Notes: generated by a model from the letters alone, not told the origin. 64,000 nt of DNA from Micrococcus endophyticus (GCF_014205115.1 NZ_JACHMW010000001.1:1116001-1180000), one strand, 5' to 3'; shown: positions 35,994-44,404, counted from the first letter of the stretch. Numbers and translations are program-made.

Positions 35994-37814
35994 TCATGTC
36001 CGCCCGACGAACCAGCCGCGCAGCGTGCTCAGCCGCTTCTCGAGCTGGTCGCGGCTGGCCTGGGCCACGGCCGGGCCGCCGGAGACCTCGCGGAGCCGGT
36101 TGTGGATCACCCCGTGCGGGGTGCCCGAGCGCGCGGACCACGCGGAGACCGTCTTGGACAGCTCGGAGCGCAGCTCCTTCATCCGCCGGTGGTCCACGAC
36201 GTCGGCCGGCTCCTTCGCCGAGGCCTTCGGCCGGCGCTGGACCTGCTCGGCCTGGCGCTGGCGCAGCAGGGCGGAGACCTGCTCGGCGTCCAGCAGGCCT
36301 GGGATGCCCAGGAAGTCCTGCTCCTCCTCGGAGCCCACCGCGCCGCCGAGGCCGAACTCGCCGCCGTCGAAGAGCACCTTGTCGAAGCTCGCGCGGGACT
36401 CCATGGCCTCGAACTTCCCCCGCAGCAGCGCGTCCGAGCCGGACTCCTCGCGGTTGGCCTGCGCGAGCAGGTCCTCCTCGGGCGCGTCCTCGAGGTCCTC
36501 CACGTCCACGCCGCCCTCCCGGCGGTCCAGGGCGTGGTCCCGCTCGAGCTCCATCTCGTTGGCCAGCAGCATCAGCTGCGGCACCGAGGGCAGGAACACG
36601 GAGGCCACCTCGCCGCGGCGCCGGGAGCGCACGAAGCGCCCCACCGCCTGCGCGAAGAACAGCGGGGTGGAGGTGGAGGTCGCGTACACGCCCACGCAGA
36701 GGCGGGGCACGTCCACGCCCTCGGACACCATGCGCACGGCCACCATCCACCGCTCGTCCGAGGCGGCGAACTCCTCGATGCGGTCCGAGGCGCCCTTGTC
36801 GTCCGAGAGGATCAGCGCGGGCCGCTGGCCCGTGAGCGCCTCGAGCTGGGCGGCGTAGGCGCGGGCGTCCTCGTGGTCCGAGGCGATCACCAGGCCGCCG
36901 GCGTCCGGCACGCCGCGGCGCACCTCGGAGAGGCGGCGGTCCGCGGCGCGCAGCACGGCCGGGATCCACTCGCCCTTCGGGTCCAGCGCGGTCCGCCACG
37001 CGGAGGCCGTGATGTCCTTCGTGGCGGCCTCGCCGAGCTGGGCCTCCATGACCTCGCCCGTGGACGTCTTCCAGCGCATCTGACCCGAGTACGCCATGAA
37101 GAGCACGGGGCGCACCACATGGTCCCGCAGGGCCGGGCCGTAGCCGTAGGTGTAGTCCGCCTTCGAGCGGGACAGCCCGTCCGGGCCGTCCACGTACTCC
37201 ACGAACGGGATGGTCGAGGTGTCCGAGCGGAACGGGGTGCCGGTGAGGGCGAGGCGGCGTGCGGCCGGCTCGAACGCCTCGCGGATGCCGTCGCCCCAGC
37301 TCAGCGCGTCGCCGCCGTGGTGGATCTCGTCCAGGATCACGAGGGTCTTGGCGGCCTCGGTCCGGTTGCGGTGCAGCACGGGCTTGTTGGCCACCTGCGC
37401 GTAGGTGAGGGCGACGCCCCGGTACTCGGAGCCGTGGCGGCCGTCCGCGTTCTTGAAGTTCGGGTCGATCGCGATGCCCACGCGGGCGGCGTTGTCCGCC
37501 CACTGGCGCTTGAGGTGGTCGGTGGGGGCGACGACGGTCAGCCGCTGCACGACGCCGGCGTCCAGGAGGATCTTGGCCACGCGCAGCGCGAACGTCGTCT
37601 TGCCCGCGCCGGGCGTCGCCACGGCCAGGAAGTCCTGCGGGCCGGTCTCGAGGTACTTCTCGAGCGCCTCCTGCTGCCACTGGCGCAGCTTGGGGGCCGT
37701 GCCCCACGCGGCGCGCTCGGGCATGGCGGGGGGCAGGTCCTCCCCGATGTGGAAGAGGTCGTGCTGGACTGCGCCGTCCGGGGTGCCGCTCGCCGAGGAG
37801 CGGCGCTCAGCCAC
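35994..37814 (-). CDS. DEAD/DEAH box superfamily 2 helicase
   Basis: 606 residues. Motif Q-like region LRQWQQEALEKYLET; Walker A AVATPGAGKTTFALRVAK near 65; motif II LVILDEIHHGGDALSWGD near 160; motif III LALTGTPFRSD; the second RecA domain has VASDHEDARAYA-like sequence, MVSEGVDVPRLCVGVYAT and motif VI AQAVGRFVRSRRRGE near 400. The C-terminal about 180 residues are helical and family-specific. The plan is that of ComF/RadD-like or restriction-type SF2 enzymes, acting on nucleic acid; the substrate is unknown. The GTG at 37814 overlaps the end of the DUF3039 gene by 8 bp, so both are co-expressed. Confidence 0.9.
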   Translation of the reverse strand: MAERRSSASGTPDGAVQHDLFHIGEDLPPAMPERAAWGTAPKLRQWQQEALEKYLETGPQDFLAVATPGAGKTTFALRVAKILLDAGVVQRLTVVAPTDHLKRQWADNAARVGIAIDPNFKNADGRHGSEYRGVALTYAQVANKPVLHRNRTEAAKTLVILDEIHHGGDALSWGDGIREAFEPAARRLALTGTPFRSDTSTIPFVEYVDGPDGLSRSKADYTYGYGPALRDHVVRPVLFMAYSGQMRWKTSTGEVMEAQLGEAATKDITASAWRTALDPKGEWIPAVLRAADRRLSEVRRGVPDAGGLVIASDHEDARAYAAQLEALTGQRPALILSDDKGASDRIEEFAASDERWMVAVRMVSEGVDVPRLCVGVYATSTSTPLFFAQAVGRFVRSRRRGEVASVFLPSVPQLMLLANEMELERDHALDRREGGVDVEDLEDAPEEDLLAQANREESGSDALLRGKFEAMESRASFDKVLFDGGEFGLGGAVGSEEEQDFLGIPGLLDAEQVSALLRQRQAEQVQRRPKASAKEPADVVDHRRMKELRSELSKTVSAWSARSGTPHGVIHNRLREVSGGPAVAQASRDQLEKRLSTLRGWFVGRT

Positions 37815-38154
37815 GTCCGCGGCCTCCGAACCAGCCGCCGCGCTTGCCGCCCCCGGACCCTGCGTCGTCGCCGTCCTGGGGCTCGCGCAGGCCCTCGTAG
37901 ATCTCCTGGCAGGTGGGGCACACGGGGAACTTCTGGGGATCCCGGCCCGGCACCCACACCTTGCCGCACAGGGCGATCACGGGGGCGCCGGTGACGGCGG
38001 ACTCGGTGATCTTCTCCTTGCGGACGTAGTGGGCGAAGCGCTCGTGGTCGCCCGGCTCGACGTCCTGCAGCTGCTGCTCGCGCTCGAGGACGGACGTGCC
38101 GCCGCCGGCGGGCGAGAACGGGTCGGTCAGGTCGGGTTCGCCGGTCACACTCAT
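37807..38154 (-). CDS. DUF3039 family protein, zinc-ribbon-like
   Basis: 115 residues. The centre HERFAHYVRKEKITESA followed by GAPVIALCGKVWVPGRD and KFPVCPTCQEIYEGL is the DUF3039 core; its three cysteines (CGK, CPTC) plus a His could bind zinc. The C-terminus is Gly/Arg-rich (KRGGWFGGRGRG) and may contact nucleic acid. The ATG at 38154 follows TAGACT by 7 nt, with no RBS. It overlaps the downstream helicase start, a pairing that suggests a shared nucleic-acid task; this is inference. Confidence 0.85.
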   Translation of the reverse strand: MSVTGEPDLTDPFSPAGGGTSVLEREQQLQDVEPGDHERFAHYVRKEKITESAVTGAPVIALCGKVWVPGRDPQKFPVCPTCQEIYEGLREPQDGDDAGSGGGKRGGWFGGRGRG

Positions 38155-38161
38155 GCCGGAC

Positions 38162-38167
38162 AGTCTA
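38162..38167 (-). promoter_or_regulatory. -10 box of the DUF3039-helicase operon, leaderless spacing
   Basis: TAGACT plus the 7-nt spacer gtccggc before ATG, identical to the clpS promoter end. Confidence 0.6.
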
Positions 38168-38177
38168 GCCGCGCGCC

Positions 38178-39776
38178 TCAGAACGCGGCCACGGCCTGGT
38201 AGGTCTCGGCCTGCGCCCGGTCGTACCACGCGGCCCCCATCCGCACGCCCAGCCACAGCGCCACGGCGCCCCAGGCCAGGCCCACCGCGAGGGTGGCCCA
38301 CCCCCACACGGCCGACTGCGTGACGAGCGCCACCACGAAGGGCACGACGACGGGCACGGCCAGCGGGACGACCACGAGCATGGCGGCACCCTGCACGAGC
38401 ATGATCCGCATGGTGGCGCCCTGCGGCGTCTTGAACGGGCTCTCCCCCGGCTTCGGCACCGGGTACACGAACCGCGCCGAGACGAACGCGGACATCGCCG
38501 CGGTGACCCCGAACAGTCCGAGGGTCAGTCCCAGCAGGGCCGGCAGCAGGTCCCACCGGCCGGCGGCGGCCGTGGTGGCCACGGTGAGGACCACGAGCGC
38601 GGGCACACCCCAGCCGGCCAGGCCCATGACGCGGCCCCAGCGGTCGTCCGCCCCGCGCACCCCGGAGACCACGTGCAGGTGGAACGCCGTGTGATCGTAG
38701 GCGATGTCCGCGGAGATCGAGTAGGCCAGCGCCCAGGCGGAGACGGGGCCGAGCATCGTCAGCATGCCGAGTCCCGGCCCGGCGTCCCCGCCGGCGGTGG
38801 AGGCGAACCAGAGGACGGCGGCCAGCACGGGGATCATCACGAGGCCCGCGGCGTACCGCGGATCGCGCAGCCAGTAGCGCTGGGCGCGGGCCGCGATCGC
38901 GGTGCGCGGGCCCGTGGCCGGCCGGCCCAGCCAGCGCAGCGGGGCCCCGTCCGCGCGCCCGGCCTCGCGGGCGGAGCCGCCGCCCACGGCCACCGGCTCC
39001 ACCGTGCGGCGCACGGCCAGGTGCCACAGGGCGAGCGCCGCGAGGCACCACGCGGCGGCCACGAGCAGGTGCGCCGCCGCCCGCAGGCCCTGGCCCTCGG
39101 CCACGGCCCACGCGGCCGCCGGGCCGGCACCGAACGGGGTCCAGGCGGCCACGGCCGCGACCCGCGGCGCGACGTCGAACAGGTCCCCCAGCGAGTTCAG
39201 GGTCTGGGCGACGATCACGCCGCTGAGCATCACCGGGATCAGCAGGGCGATGGAGATCACCTCCCGCACCCGGCGGCGGCCGGCGTACGCGGCCATCAGC
39301 CCGGCGAGGCCGTACCCCGAGGCGACCGCGGTCACCGCGGTCAGCGCGCCGCCGACCAGGCCCGCGGCGAGGGCGGCCGGGATGTCCCACCAGCTGAGCC
39401 CCGTGCCCAGCATCACGATCAGCGTGGCCAGGCCCGCCGGCGTGGTGAAGGCGCTCAGGGTCAGGCCCGCGATGAGCGTGCGGGCGCGCACCGGGAACAG
39501 GACGAAGCTGTGCGGGTCCAGCGTGGCGTCCACGCCGGTGATGAACGGCGGGATGAGCAGCCACCCCAGCGCCAGCGCCGACGCGACGAGCACGGTCACC
39601 GTGCCGCGGTCCACGACCCACGCGTCCGGCAGGAACGTCACCAGCATCACGACGACGAACACGGCCAGGCCCAGCACGTACAGGGCGCCCAGCACGGCGA
39701 ACACGAGGGTGAACGTGGAGCGGCGCCACTGGTTCAGGGTGAGCGCCCAGCGCAGGCGCACGAGCGTCAGAGCCAT
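38178..39776 (-). CDS. ABC exporter permease subunit, predicted
   Basis: 532 residues with around 12 hydrophobic segments and no nucleotide-binding motifs. Examples are FAVLGALYVLGLAVFVVVML near residue 27, a pair of helices around 65-120, and several C-terminal helices (GVTAAMSAFVSARFV, MLVVVPLAVPVVVPFVVALV, ATLAVGLAWGAVALWLGVRM). It belongs with the ABC-2-like exporter permeases of Micrococcales. The ATG at 39776 lies inside the end of the preceding ATPase gene (10-bp overlap), so the two form one transporter. The substrate is unknown. Confidence 0.85.
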   Translation of the reverse strand: MALTLVRLRWALTLNQWRRSTFTLVFAVLGALYVLGLAVFVVVMLVTFLPDAWVVDRGTVTVLVASALALGWLLIPPFITGVDATLDPHSFVLFPVRARTLIAGLTLSAFTTPAGLATLIVMLGTGLSWWDIPAALAAGLVGGALTAVTAVASGYGLAGLMAAYAGRRRVREVISIALLIPVMLSGVIVAQTLNSLGDLFDVAPRVAAVAAWTPFGAGPAAAWAVAEGQGLRAAAHLLVAAAWCLAALALWHLAVRRTVEPVAVGGGSAREAGRADGAPLRWLGRPATGPRTAIAARAQRYWLRDPRYAAGLVMIPVLAAVLWFASTAGGDAGPGLGMLTMLGPVSAWALAYSISADIAYDHTAFHLHVVSGVRGADDRWGRVMGLAGWGVPALVVLTVATTAAAGRWDLLPALLGLTLGLFGVTAAMSAFVSARFVYPVPKPGESPFKTPQGATMRIMLVQGAAMLVVVPLAVPVVVPFVVALVTQSAVWGWATLAVGLAWGAVALWLGVRMGAAWYDRAQAETYQAVAAF

Positions 39777-40708
39777 GCCAGGCCCTCCTGCTCGTGGCGG
39801 CCGCCCACGAGGTCCACGAACCGGTCCTCGAGGTCCCGCCCGGCGCGGACCTCCTCGAGGGTGCCGGCCGCGCGCAGGGTGCCGCCGGCGATCACGGCCA
39901 CGTGGGAGCACATGCGCTGGACGAGGTCCATCACGTGGCTGGAGACGATCACGGTGCCGCCGCGGCCCACGTAGTCGTGCAGGATGTCCCGGATGTTGGC
40001 CGCGGAGACGGGGTCCACCGCCTCGAAGGGCTCGTCCAGCACCAGCACATCCGGGGCGTGGACCATGGCGGCGGCCAGGCTGATCTTCTTGGTCATGCCG
40101 GCGGAGTAGTCCACCACGAGCTTGCGGCCGGCGTCGGCCAGGTCCATCACGCGCAGCAGGTCCTCGGTGCGGGCGGCCACCGTGTCCGCGTCCACGCCGT
40201 GCAGCAGGCCCGCGTAGGTGACGAGCTGGGCCCCGGTGAGCCGGTCGAAGGTGCGCACGCCGTCCGCGAGCACACCCACGCGGCGCTTGGCCTCGAGCGG
40301 CTGCGCCCACACGTCAACGCCGTGGATCCAGGCCTGGCCGAGGTCCGGGCGCAGCAGGCCGGTGGCCATGGACAGGGCGGTGGTCTTGCCCGCCCCGTTG
40401 GGGCCCACCACGCCGTAGAAGGAGCCGGCCGGCACGTCCAGGTCCAGCCCGTCCAGCGCCGTCTTGTCCCCGAAGCGCTTGGTCAGGCCGCGGGTGACGA
40501 GGGCCAGGTCCGGGTCCGGGGCGTCCACGGCGCGGCGGCGCGCCGCGGCGCTGGGGGCGACGGCGGGCGCCTCGTCCGGGGCGGGCCCGGCGTGCGGGGC
40601 CTCGGCGGAGGACGGTGCGGTGCGGTGCGACCCGGTCGGGTGGGCCTCGGTCGGGTGCGGCTCGGTCGGGTGCTCCGTGCGGTGCGGCTCGGCGGGATGC
40701 TCGCTCAT
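39767..40708 (-). CDS. ABC transporter ATP-binding protein with His-rich N-terminal tail
   Basis: 313 residues. A low-complexity tail of about 75 residues opens with His every 4-5 residues (residues 4, 9, 13, 18, 23, 28) in Glu/Thr/Pro contexts. The ATPase follows: ALVTRGLTKRFGDKTALDGL, Walker A GVVGPNGAGKTTALSMATG near 110, a signature-region YSAGMTKKISLAAAM in place of LSGGQ, Walker B VLVLDEPFEAVDP, and IVSSHVMDLVQRM. The altered signature with GMTKK is shared by ABC-2 exporter ATPases. ATG 40708 has TAGCGT 7 nt upstream, and no RBS is visible. It is coupled to the permease. Confidence 0.92.
   Translation of the reverse strand: MSEHPAEPHRTEHPTEPHPTEAHPTGSHRTAPSSAEAPHAGPAPDEAPAVAPSAAARRRAVDAPDPDLALVTRGLTKRFGDKTALDGLDLDVPAGSFYGVVGPNGAGKTTALSMATGLLRPDLGQAWIHGVDVWAQPLEAKRRVGVLADGVRTFDRLTGAQLVTYAGLLHGVDADTVAARTEDLLRVMDLADAGRKLVVDYSAGMTKKISLAAAMVHAPDVLVLDEPFEAVDPVSAANIRDILHDYVGRGGTVIVSSHVMDLVQRMCSHVAVIAGGTLRAAGTLEEVRAGRDLEDRFVDLVGGRHEQEGLAWL
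40626..40697 (-). repeat. 15-bp tandem repeats encoding the His-rich tail
   Basis: Four 15-bp units (40626-40640, 40641-40655, 40656-40670, 40683-40697) plus one 12-bp unit (40671-40682) share a cggtcggg-type core. Being a multiple of three, length change would keep the frame. Confidence 0.75.
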
Positions 40709-40715
40709 GCCGACG

Positions 40716-40721
40716 ACGCTA
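40716..40721 (-). promoter_or_regulatory. -10 box of the ABC exporter operon, leaderless spacing
   Basis: TAGCGT, 7 nt before the ATG at 40708. Confidence 0.5.
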
Positions 40722-40815
40722 GCGGAGTCCGGCCGCGCCCCGCCTCCCCCGCGAGGGGGATTCCCCGCGCGGTGCGGGCGGGGGCGGTCGGACGGGCGGG
40801 GGCGCGGCCTCGGAC

Positions 40816-41772
40816 TCAGAAGAGGGCGGCGGCGAGCCGGCGGCGGGAGGCCGTCACGCGCGGGTCGTCCACGCCGACCACGGTGTACAGGTCCACGAGG
40901 TGGGCCCGGACCGTCTCGCGGTCCTCCCCCGGGTGGAGGGCGATGAAGCGCACGAGCCGGGCGAAGGCGTCCTCCACGTGGCCGCCGAGCACGTCCAGGT
41001 CCGCCACGGCGAGCTGGGCGGCCGCGTCGTCGGGGGCGTCGGCGGCGGCGGAGCGCACGGCGGCCGCGTCCGCGTCGCGGGTGCGCAGCATCAGCCGGGC
41101 GGCCGAGAGGCCCTGCTGGGCGACGGGGTCGGCCGGGGTGTCCTTCAGCGCCTCCTCCCACGCGGCGACCGCGCCGGGCAGGTCGTCCGCGGCCAGGGCC
41201 GCGTGGGCGGCGCGGTGCAGCGGCGGCACGGGCGGCGCCGCCGGGGCGGGCTCGGCGGCGTCGGCGCGCGCGGGCGCGACGGCGGGGACGGACCCGGCCA
41301 CCCCGTTCTCGCGGGCCACCTCGAGGATCTCGCCCATGAGCTGCTCGAGCGTCTCGGCCGGCACCTCCTGGTTGACCAGCGGCACCGGCTGGCCGGCCAC
41401 CACGGCCATCACGGCCGGGCCCGCGCCGAGGCCGAGCGCCTGGAGCACGGAGGGGTCCGCCGCGACATCGATCCGGGCCAGCACCAGGCGGCCGGCCTGC
41501 GCGTCCACCGCGTCGGCGAACTGCCGGTAGAGCGCGTCGCTGGAGGCGTCGCCGGGCACGTGCAGGTGCAGGAGCACGGGCACCTGGGCGGAGAGCTGGA
41601 CCAGCTGCTGGAGCAGGCGCTGGTCCGCGTCCGGGATCACCCACGACCCCCCGCCCTCGGCGCCGCCGGCGGGCGGGGCGGAGGGGGCCGGGGACCCGAG
41701 GGAGGACAGGTCGACGGCGCCGCGCAGGTGCGCCGGGGAGTCGGAGGGGGGCTGGGCGGTCACGTCGGTCAC
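40816..41772 (-). CDS. Thioredoxin-fold / TPR protein, YbbN (CnoX)-like
   Basis: 318 residues. The thioredoxin-like domain (about residues 50-150: VPVLLHLHVPGDASSDALYR, RLVLARIDVAADPSVLQALG, PAVMAVVAGQPV) lacks a CxxC pair. The C-terminal half has TPR-like helical repeats (LHRAAHAALAADDLPGAVAA, DPVAQQGLSAARLML). The same architecture defines the chaperone-like YbbN/CnoX proteins and the mycobacterial protein next to nucS. GTG 41772 has GGAAGGA 4-10 nt upstream. A TACCGT box at 41806-41811 may be its promoter. It is divergent from the PerM-family gene. Confidence 0.88.
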   Translation of the reverse strand: MTDVTAQPPSDSPAHLRGAVDLSSLGSPAPSAPPAGGAEGGGSWVIPDADQRLLQQLVQLSAQVPVLLHLHVPGDASSDALYRQFADAVDAQAGRLVLARIDVAADPSVLQALGLGAGPAVMAVVAGQPVPLVNQEVPAETLEQLMGEILEVARENGVAGSVPAVAPARADAAEPAPAAPPVPPLHRAAHAALAADDLPGAVAAWEEALKDTPADPVAQQGLSAARLMLRTRDADAAAVRSAAADAPDDAAAQLAVADLDVLGGHVEDAFARLVRFIALHPGEDRETVRAHLVDLYTVVGVDDPRVTASRRRLAAALF

Positions 41773-41805
41773 GGTCCTTCCGGGTCGGGCTGTCGGTCCG
41801 GCCCC

Positions 41806-41811
41806 ACGGTA
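41806..41811 (-). promoter_or_regulatory. Candidate -10 box for the YbbN-like gene
   Basis: TACCGT about 33 nt upstream of the GTG at 41772, leaving room for the GGAAGG RBS; unlike its neighbours this is a conventional leadered arrangement. Confidence 0.4.
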
Positions 41812-41851
41812 GTCCCCCGCCGGGCACCGGGTCAGGCCGCGGTCGCTGACG

Positions 41852-41857
41852 TACGCT
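41852..41857 (+). promoter_or_regulatory. -10 box of the PerM-family gene, leaderless spacing
   Basis: TACGCT, 6 nt before the GTG at 41864. Confidence 0.5.
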
Positions 41858-41863
41858 GAGCGC

Positions 41864-43252
41864 GTGCAGGAGAAGGAGCCCGCGTCCGGACCGGACGCCC
41901 CCGTCCACGACGAGGCCCGACCCGTCCCCGGGGCCGACGGCGCCGTGCCCGGCGGCCCCACGCCGTCGAGCCCCGCGCCCGCAGGCCCGGCGTCGGTGGA
42001 GCCCGTCGACCCGACCGCCGCGCCGGACTCTGCCGCCCCGGCACCCCTGCCCGCGTCCGGGCGGGTCCCCCGCCGCCGTCGGCGTCGAGGGCGCCTGATC
42101 CCGCTGCGCGGGGTCCTGCGCCGCCGTCGCCCGGTGTTCCTGGCCGAGGACCGGGTGGACCCGGACCCCGAGCACCCGGGGCCGAAGCCGGCCGGGGAGC
42201 CTCCCGTCACCGCGGTGACGGTGGAGTCCCCCGTGGCGACCGGCTTCCTGCTCACCGTGGGCGTCGCCCTGGCGCTGGCCGTGGTGTGGGTGCTGCGGAC
42301 CAACGGGCAGCTGCTCGTGTGGATCGCCGCCGCCCTGTTCATCGCCCTTGGCCTCGACCCCCTCGTGCGGCGGGTGGAGTCCTGGGGCGCGCCCCGCTGG
42401 GCCGGCGTCCTCACCGCCGCGCTGGGCCTGGCCGCCGTCGCCAGCGCGTTCGTGGCCCTGCTGGTGCCCACCGTCGTCGAGCAGTCCCGCCAGCTCGTCG
42501 AGGGGCTCCCCGGCACGATCGAGGACGTGATGACCTCCGCCTGGTTCATCGAGCTGGACCAGGAGTTCCACATCCAGGAGGCGGTCCGGGCCCAGACCGA
42601 CCGGCTCACCACAGACGGGGCGGCCGTCACCGACCTGTTCGGCGGGCTCCTGGGGATCGGGCAGACCGTGCTGAACGCGTTCTTCTCCGTGTTCGTGGTG
42701 GTGGTCCTGACCCTCTACTTCCTCGCCTCGCTGCCGCACATGAAGTACTGGGCCTACCGCCTCGCGCCGCGCTCGCGCCGCCCGCAGGTGGAGCGCCTCT
42801 CCGAGAAGATCACCTCCTCGGTGGGCCACTACGTGATGGGCCAGTCCTTCGTGGCGGCGCTCAACGGCACCGTCGCCTTCACGGCGCTGGCCATCGCCGG
42901 CACCCCCTTCGCCGTCCTGCTGGCCGCCTTCGCGGCCTTCATGGCGTTCATCCCGCTGGTGGGCGCGGTGATCGGCGGCACCGTGCTGACGCTGCTGAGC
43001 CTGCTGACCTCCTGGCAGACGGCGGCCGTGTTCGCCGCGATCTACTTCGTCTACCTGCAGATCGAGGCCTACGTGGTCTCCCCGCGCGTCATGGCCCGCG
43101 CCGTCGCCGTGCCGGCCGCCGTCGCCGTCATCGCCGTGATCGCCGGCGGCGCGCTGCTCGGCGTCCTGGGCGCCCTCATGGCCATCCCGCTGGCCGCGGC
43201 GCTGTCCCTGCTGGTCCGGGAGGTCTTCATCCCGCGCCAGGACGCCCGCTGA
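41864..43252 (+). CDS. AI-2E/PerM family membrane protein
   Basis: 462 residues. The first 120 residues are Pro/Ala-rich with an Arg run (RVPRRRRRRGR), probably cytosolic and disordered. Then comes the family core: paired helices (TGFLLTVGVALALAVVWVL, LLVWIAAALFIALGLDPLV), a helix near AALGLAAVASAFVALLVPTV, a polar helical region with QSRQLVEGLPGTIED, and C-terminal helices including MGQSFVAALNGTVAFTAL, FAAFMAFIPLVGAVIGGTVL and LGVLGALMAIPLAAALSLLV. Family members act as exporters or ion/proton antiporters; the substrate here is unknown. GTG 41864 follows TACGCT by 6 nt and has no RBS. Confidence 0.9.
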   Translation: MQEKEPASGPDAPVHDEARPVPGADGAVPGGPTPSSPAPAGPASVEPVDPTAAPDSAAPAPLPASGRVPRRRRRRGRLIPLRGVLRRRRPVFLAEDRVDPDPEHPGPKPAGEPPVTAVTVESPVATGFLLTVGVALALAVVWVLRTNGQLLVWIAAALFIALGLDPLVRRVESWGAPRWAGVLTAALGLAAVASAFVALLVPTVVEQSRQLVEGLPGTIEDVMTSAWFIELDQEFHIQEAVRAQTDRLTTDGAAVTDLFGGLLGIGQTVLNAFFSVFVVVVLTLYFLASLPHMKYWAYRLAPRSRRPQVERLSEKITSSVGHYVMGQSFVAALNGTVAFTALAIAGTPFAVLLAAFAAFMAFIPLVGAVIGGTVLTLLSLLTSWQTAAVFAAIYFVYLQIEAYVVSPRVMARAVAVPAAVAVIAVIAGGALLGVLGALMAIPLAAALSLLVREVFIPRQDAR

Positions 43253-43282
43253 GCCCGCCGGCGACGACGACGCGCCGGGGCG

Positions 43283-43642
43283 TCAGCGGCCGACGCGCGT
43301 GCGCCAGCAGACCGGGTGCCAGTGGCGGCGGTCCGCCCCGGCGTCCTCGTCCCCCATGATCCAGTCCGAGCGCCACGCGACCAGGTGCGCCTGGCCCTGG
43401 CGGATCGCCCGCCCGCAGCCCGGGCACGTGTAGTCCTTCACCGCGCGCCAGGAGGGGATCTGGCGGACGTGCCAGCCGCCGTCGCCGCCGGACTGGTGCG
43501 AATAGCCCGGGTCCAGGCCCAGGAGCTCCTCCAGGGGGTCCGCCATCCCGGGCCCCGGGCGGGTCCGTCTCGAGGAGCCGGCGGCGCCGCGCTCGCCGCG
43601 GCGCGGGGTCGAGGAGCGGCGGGGTCGGTGGGAGCGGGGCAT
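43283..43642 (-). CDS. Small Cys/His actinobacterial protein, zinc-binding predicted
   Basis: 119 residues. A basic Arg/Ser-rich N-terminus is followed by MADPLEELLGLDPGYSHQSGG, VKDYTCPGCGRAIRQGQAH and DRRHWHPVCWRTRVGR. The pattern CPGC ... H ... HWHPVCW resembles a treble-clef or HNH-type zinc site. Conserved actinobacterial proteins of this kind are commonly annotated only as ATP/GTP-binding or hypothetical, and I see no nucleotide-binding motif. The start at 43642 has no RBS; CAGCAT 6 nt upstream is a weak leaderless-type box. It is divergent from nucS over 66 bp. Confidence 0.78.
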   Translation of the reverse strand: MPRSHRPRRSSTPRRGERGAAGSSRRTRPGPGMADPLEELLGLDPGYSHQSGGDGGWHVRQIPSWRAVKDYTCPGCGRAIRQGQAHLVAWRSDWIMGDEDAGADRRHWHPVCWRTRVGR

Positions 43643-43696
43643 GCCCCCATGCTGGCACAGCCCGGCCGGTGCCCGCCCCCGCGCGCCCGGGACGCC

Positions 43697-43702
43697 TAGA
43701 CT
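43697..43702 (+). promoter_or_regulatory. -10 box of nucS, leaderless spacing
   Basis: TAGACT, 6 nt before the GTG at 43709. Confidence 0.6.
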
Positions 43703-43708
43703 GGCTCG

Positions 43709-44404
43709 GTGCGTCTCGTCATCGCCCGCTGCTCCGTCACCTACGAGGGCCGCCTCAACGCCCACCTGCCCCCCGCCACGCGCCTGCTCATGGTCAAGGC
43801 GGACGGAGCCGTGCTCGTGCACTCCGACGGCGGCTCCTACAAGCCGCTGAACTGGATGAGCCCGCCCGCCACCCTGCACACCACGGCGCCCACCGCCGAG
43901 CAGGCCGAGCAGGGCGTCGTCGAGGTGTGGCGCGTCCAGGCCGCCAAGTCGGACGACCGCCTCATGATCCTCATCGAGGAGATCCTCGCGGACCAGTCCC
44001 ACGAGCTCGGCGCGGACCCCGGCCTCGTCAAGGACGGCGTGGAGGCGGACCTGCAGCGGCTGCTGGCCGAGCAGATCGGCCTGCTCGGGGACGGGCACAC
44101 CCTGGTGCGCCGCGAGTACATGACGGCGATCGGCCCCGTGGACATCCTGGCCCGGGACCCCGAGGGCGGCACCGTGGCCGTGGAGCTCAAGCGCCGCGGG
44201 GACATCGACGGCGTCGAGCAGCTCACCCGCTACCTCGAGCTGATGAACCGCGACCCCCTGCTGGCCCCCGTGCGCGGCGTCTTCGCCGCCCAGCAGATCA
44301 AGCCGCAGGCGCGCACGCTGGCCGAGGACCGCGGCATCCGCTGCGTCACCCTGGACTACGACGCCATGCGCGGCGTGGACGATGCCGAGTCCCGCCTCTT
44401 CTGA
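43709..44404 (+). CDS. nucS: Mismatch-specific endonuclease NucS (EndoMS)
   Basis: A 231-residue endonuclease that substitutes for MutS/MutL mismatch repair in actinobacteria. The N-terminal DNA-binding/dimerisation domain starts [20 protein letters not shown] and has [15 protein letters not shown]. The C-terminal RecB-like nuclease has [26 protein letters not shown] and [20 protein letters not shown], giving the E...D...ELK active site. The C-terminal RLF resembles the sliding-clamp-binding end described for NucS. GTG 43709 is positioned 6 nt after TAGACT. The end overlaps the nagA start by 23 bp. Confidence 0.96.
   Translation: MRLVIARCSVTYEGRLNAHLPPATRLLMVKADGAVLVHSDGGSYKPLNWMSPPATLHTTAPTAEQAEQGVVEVWRVQAAKSDDRLMILIEEILADQSHELGADPGLVKDGVEADLQRLLAEQIGLLGDGHTLVRREYMTAIGPVDILARDPEGGTVAVELKRRGDIDGVEQLTRYLELMNRDPLLAPVRGVFAAQQIKPQARTLAEDRGIRCVTLDYDAMRGVDDAESRLF

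Noticed and set aside
35994-37814. Type I restriction or defence helicase system
   Set aside because: No methyltransferase, specificity subunit or nuclease partner lies nearby; only a DUF3039 protein, so housekeeping nucleic-acid work is more likely.
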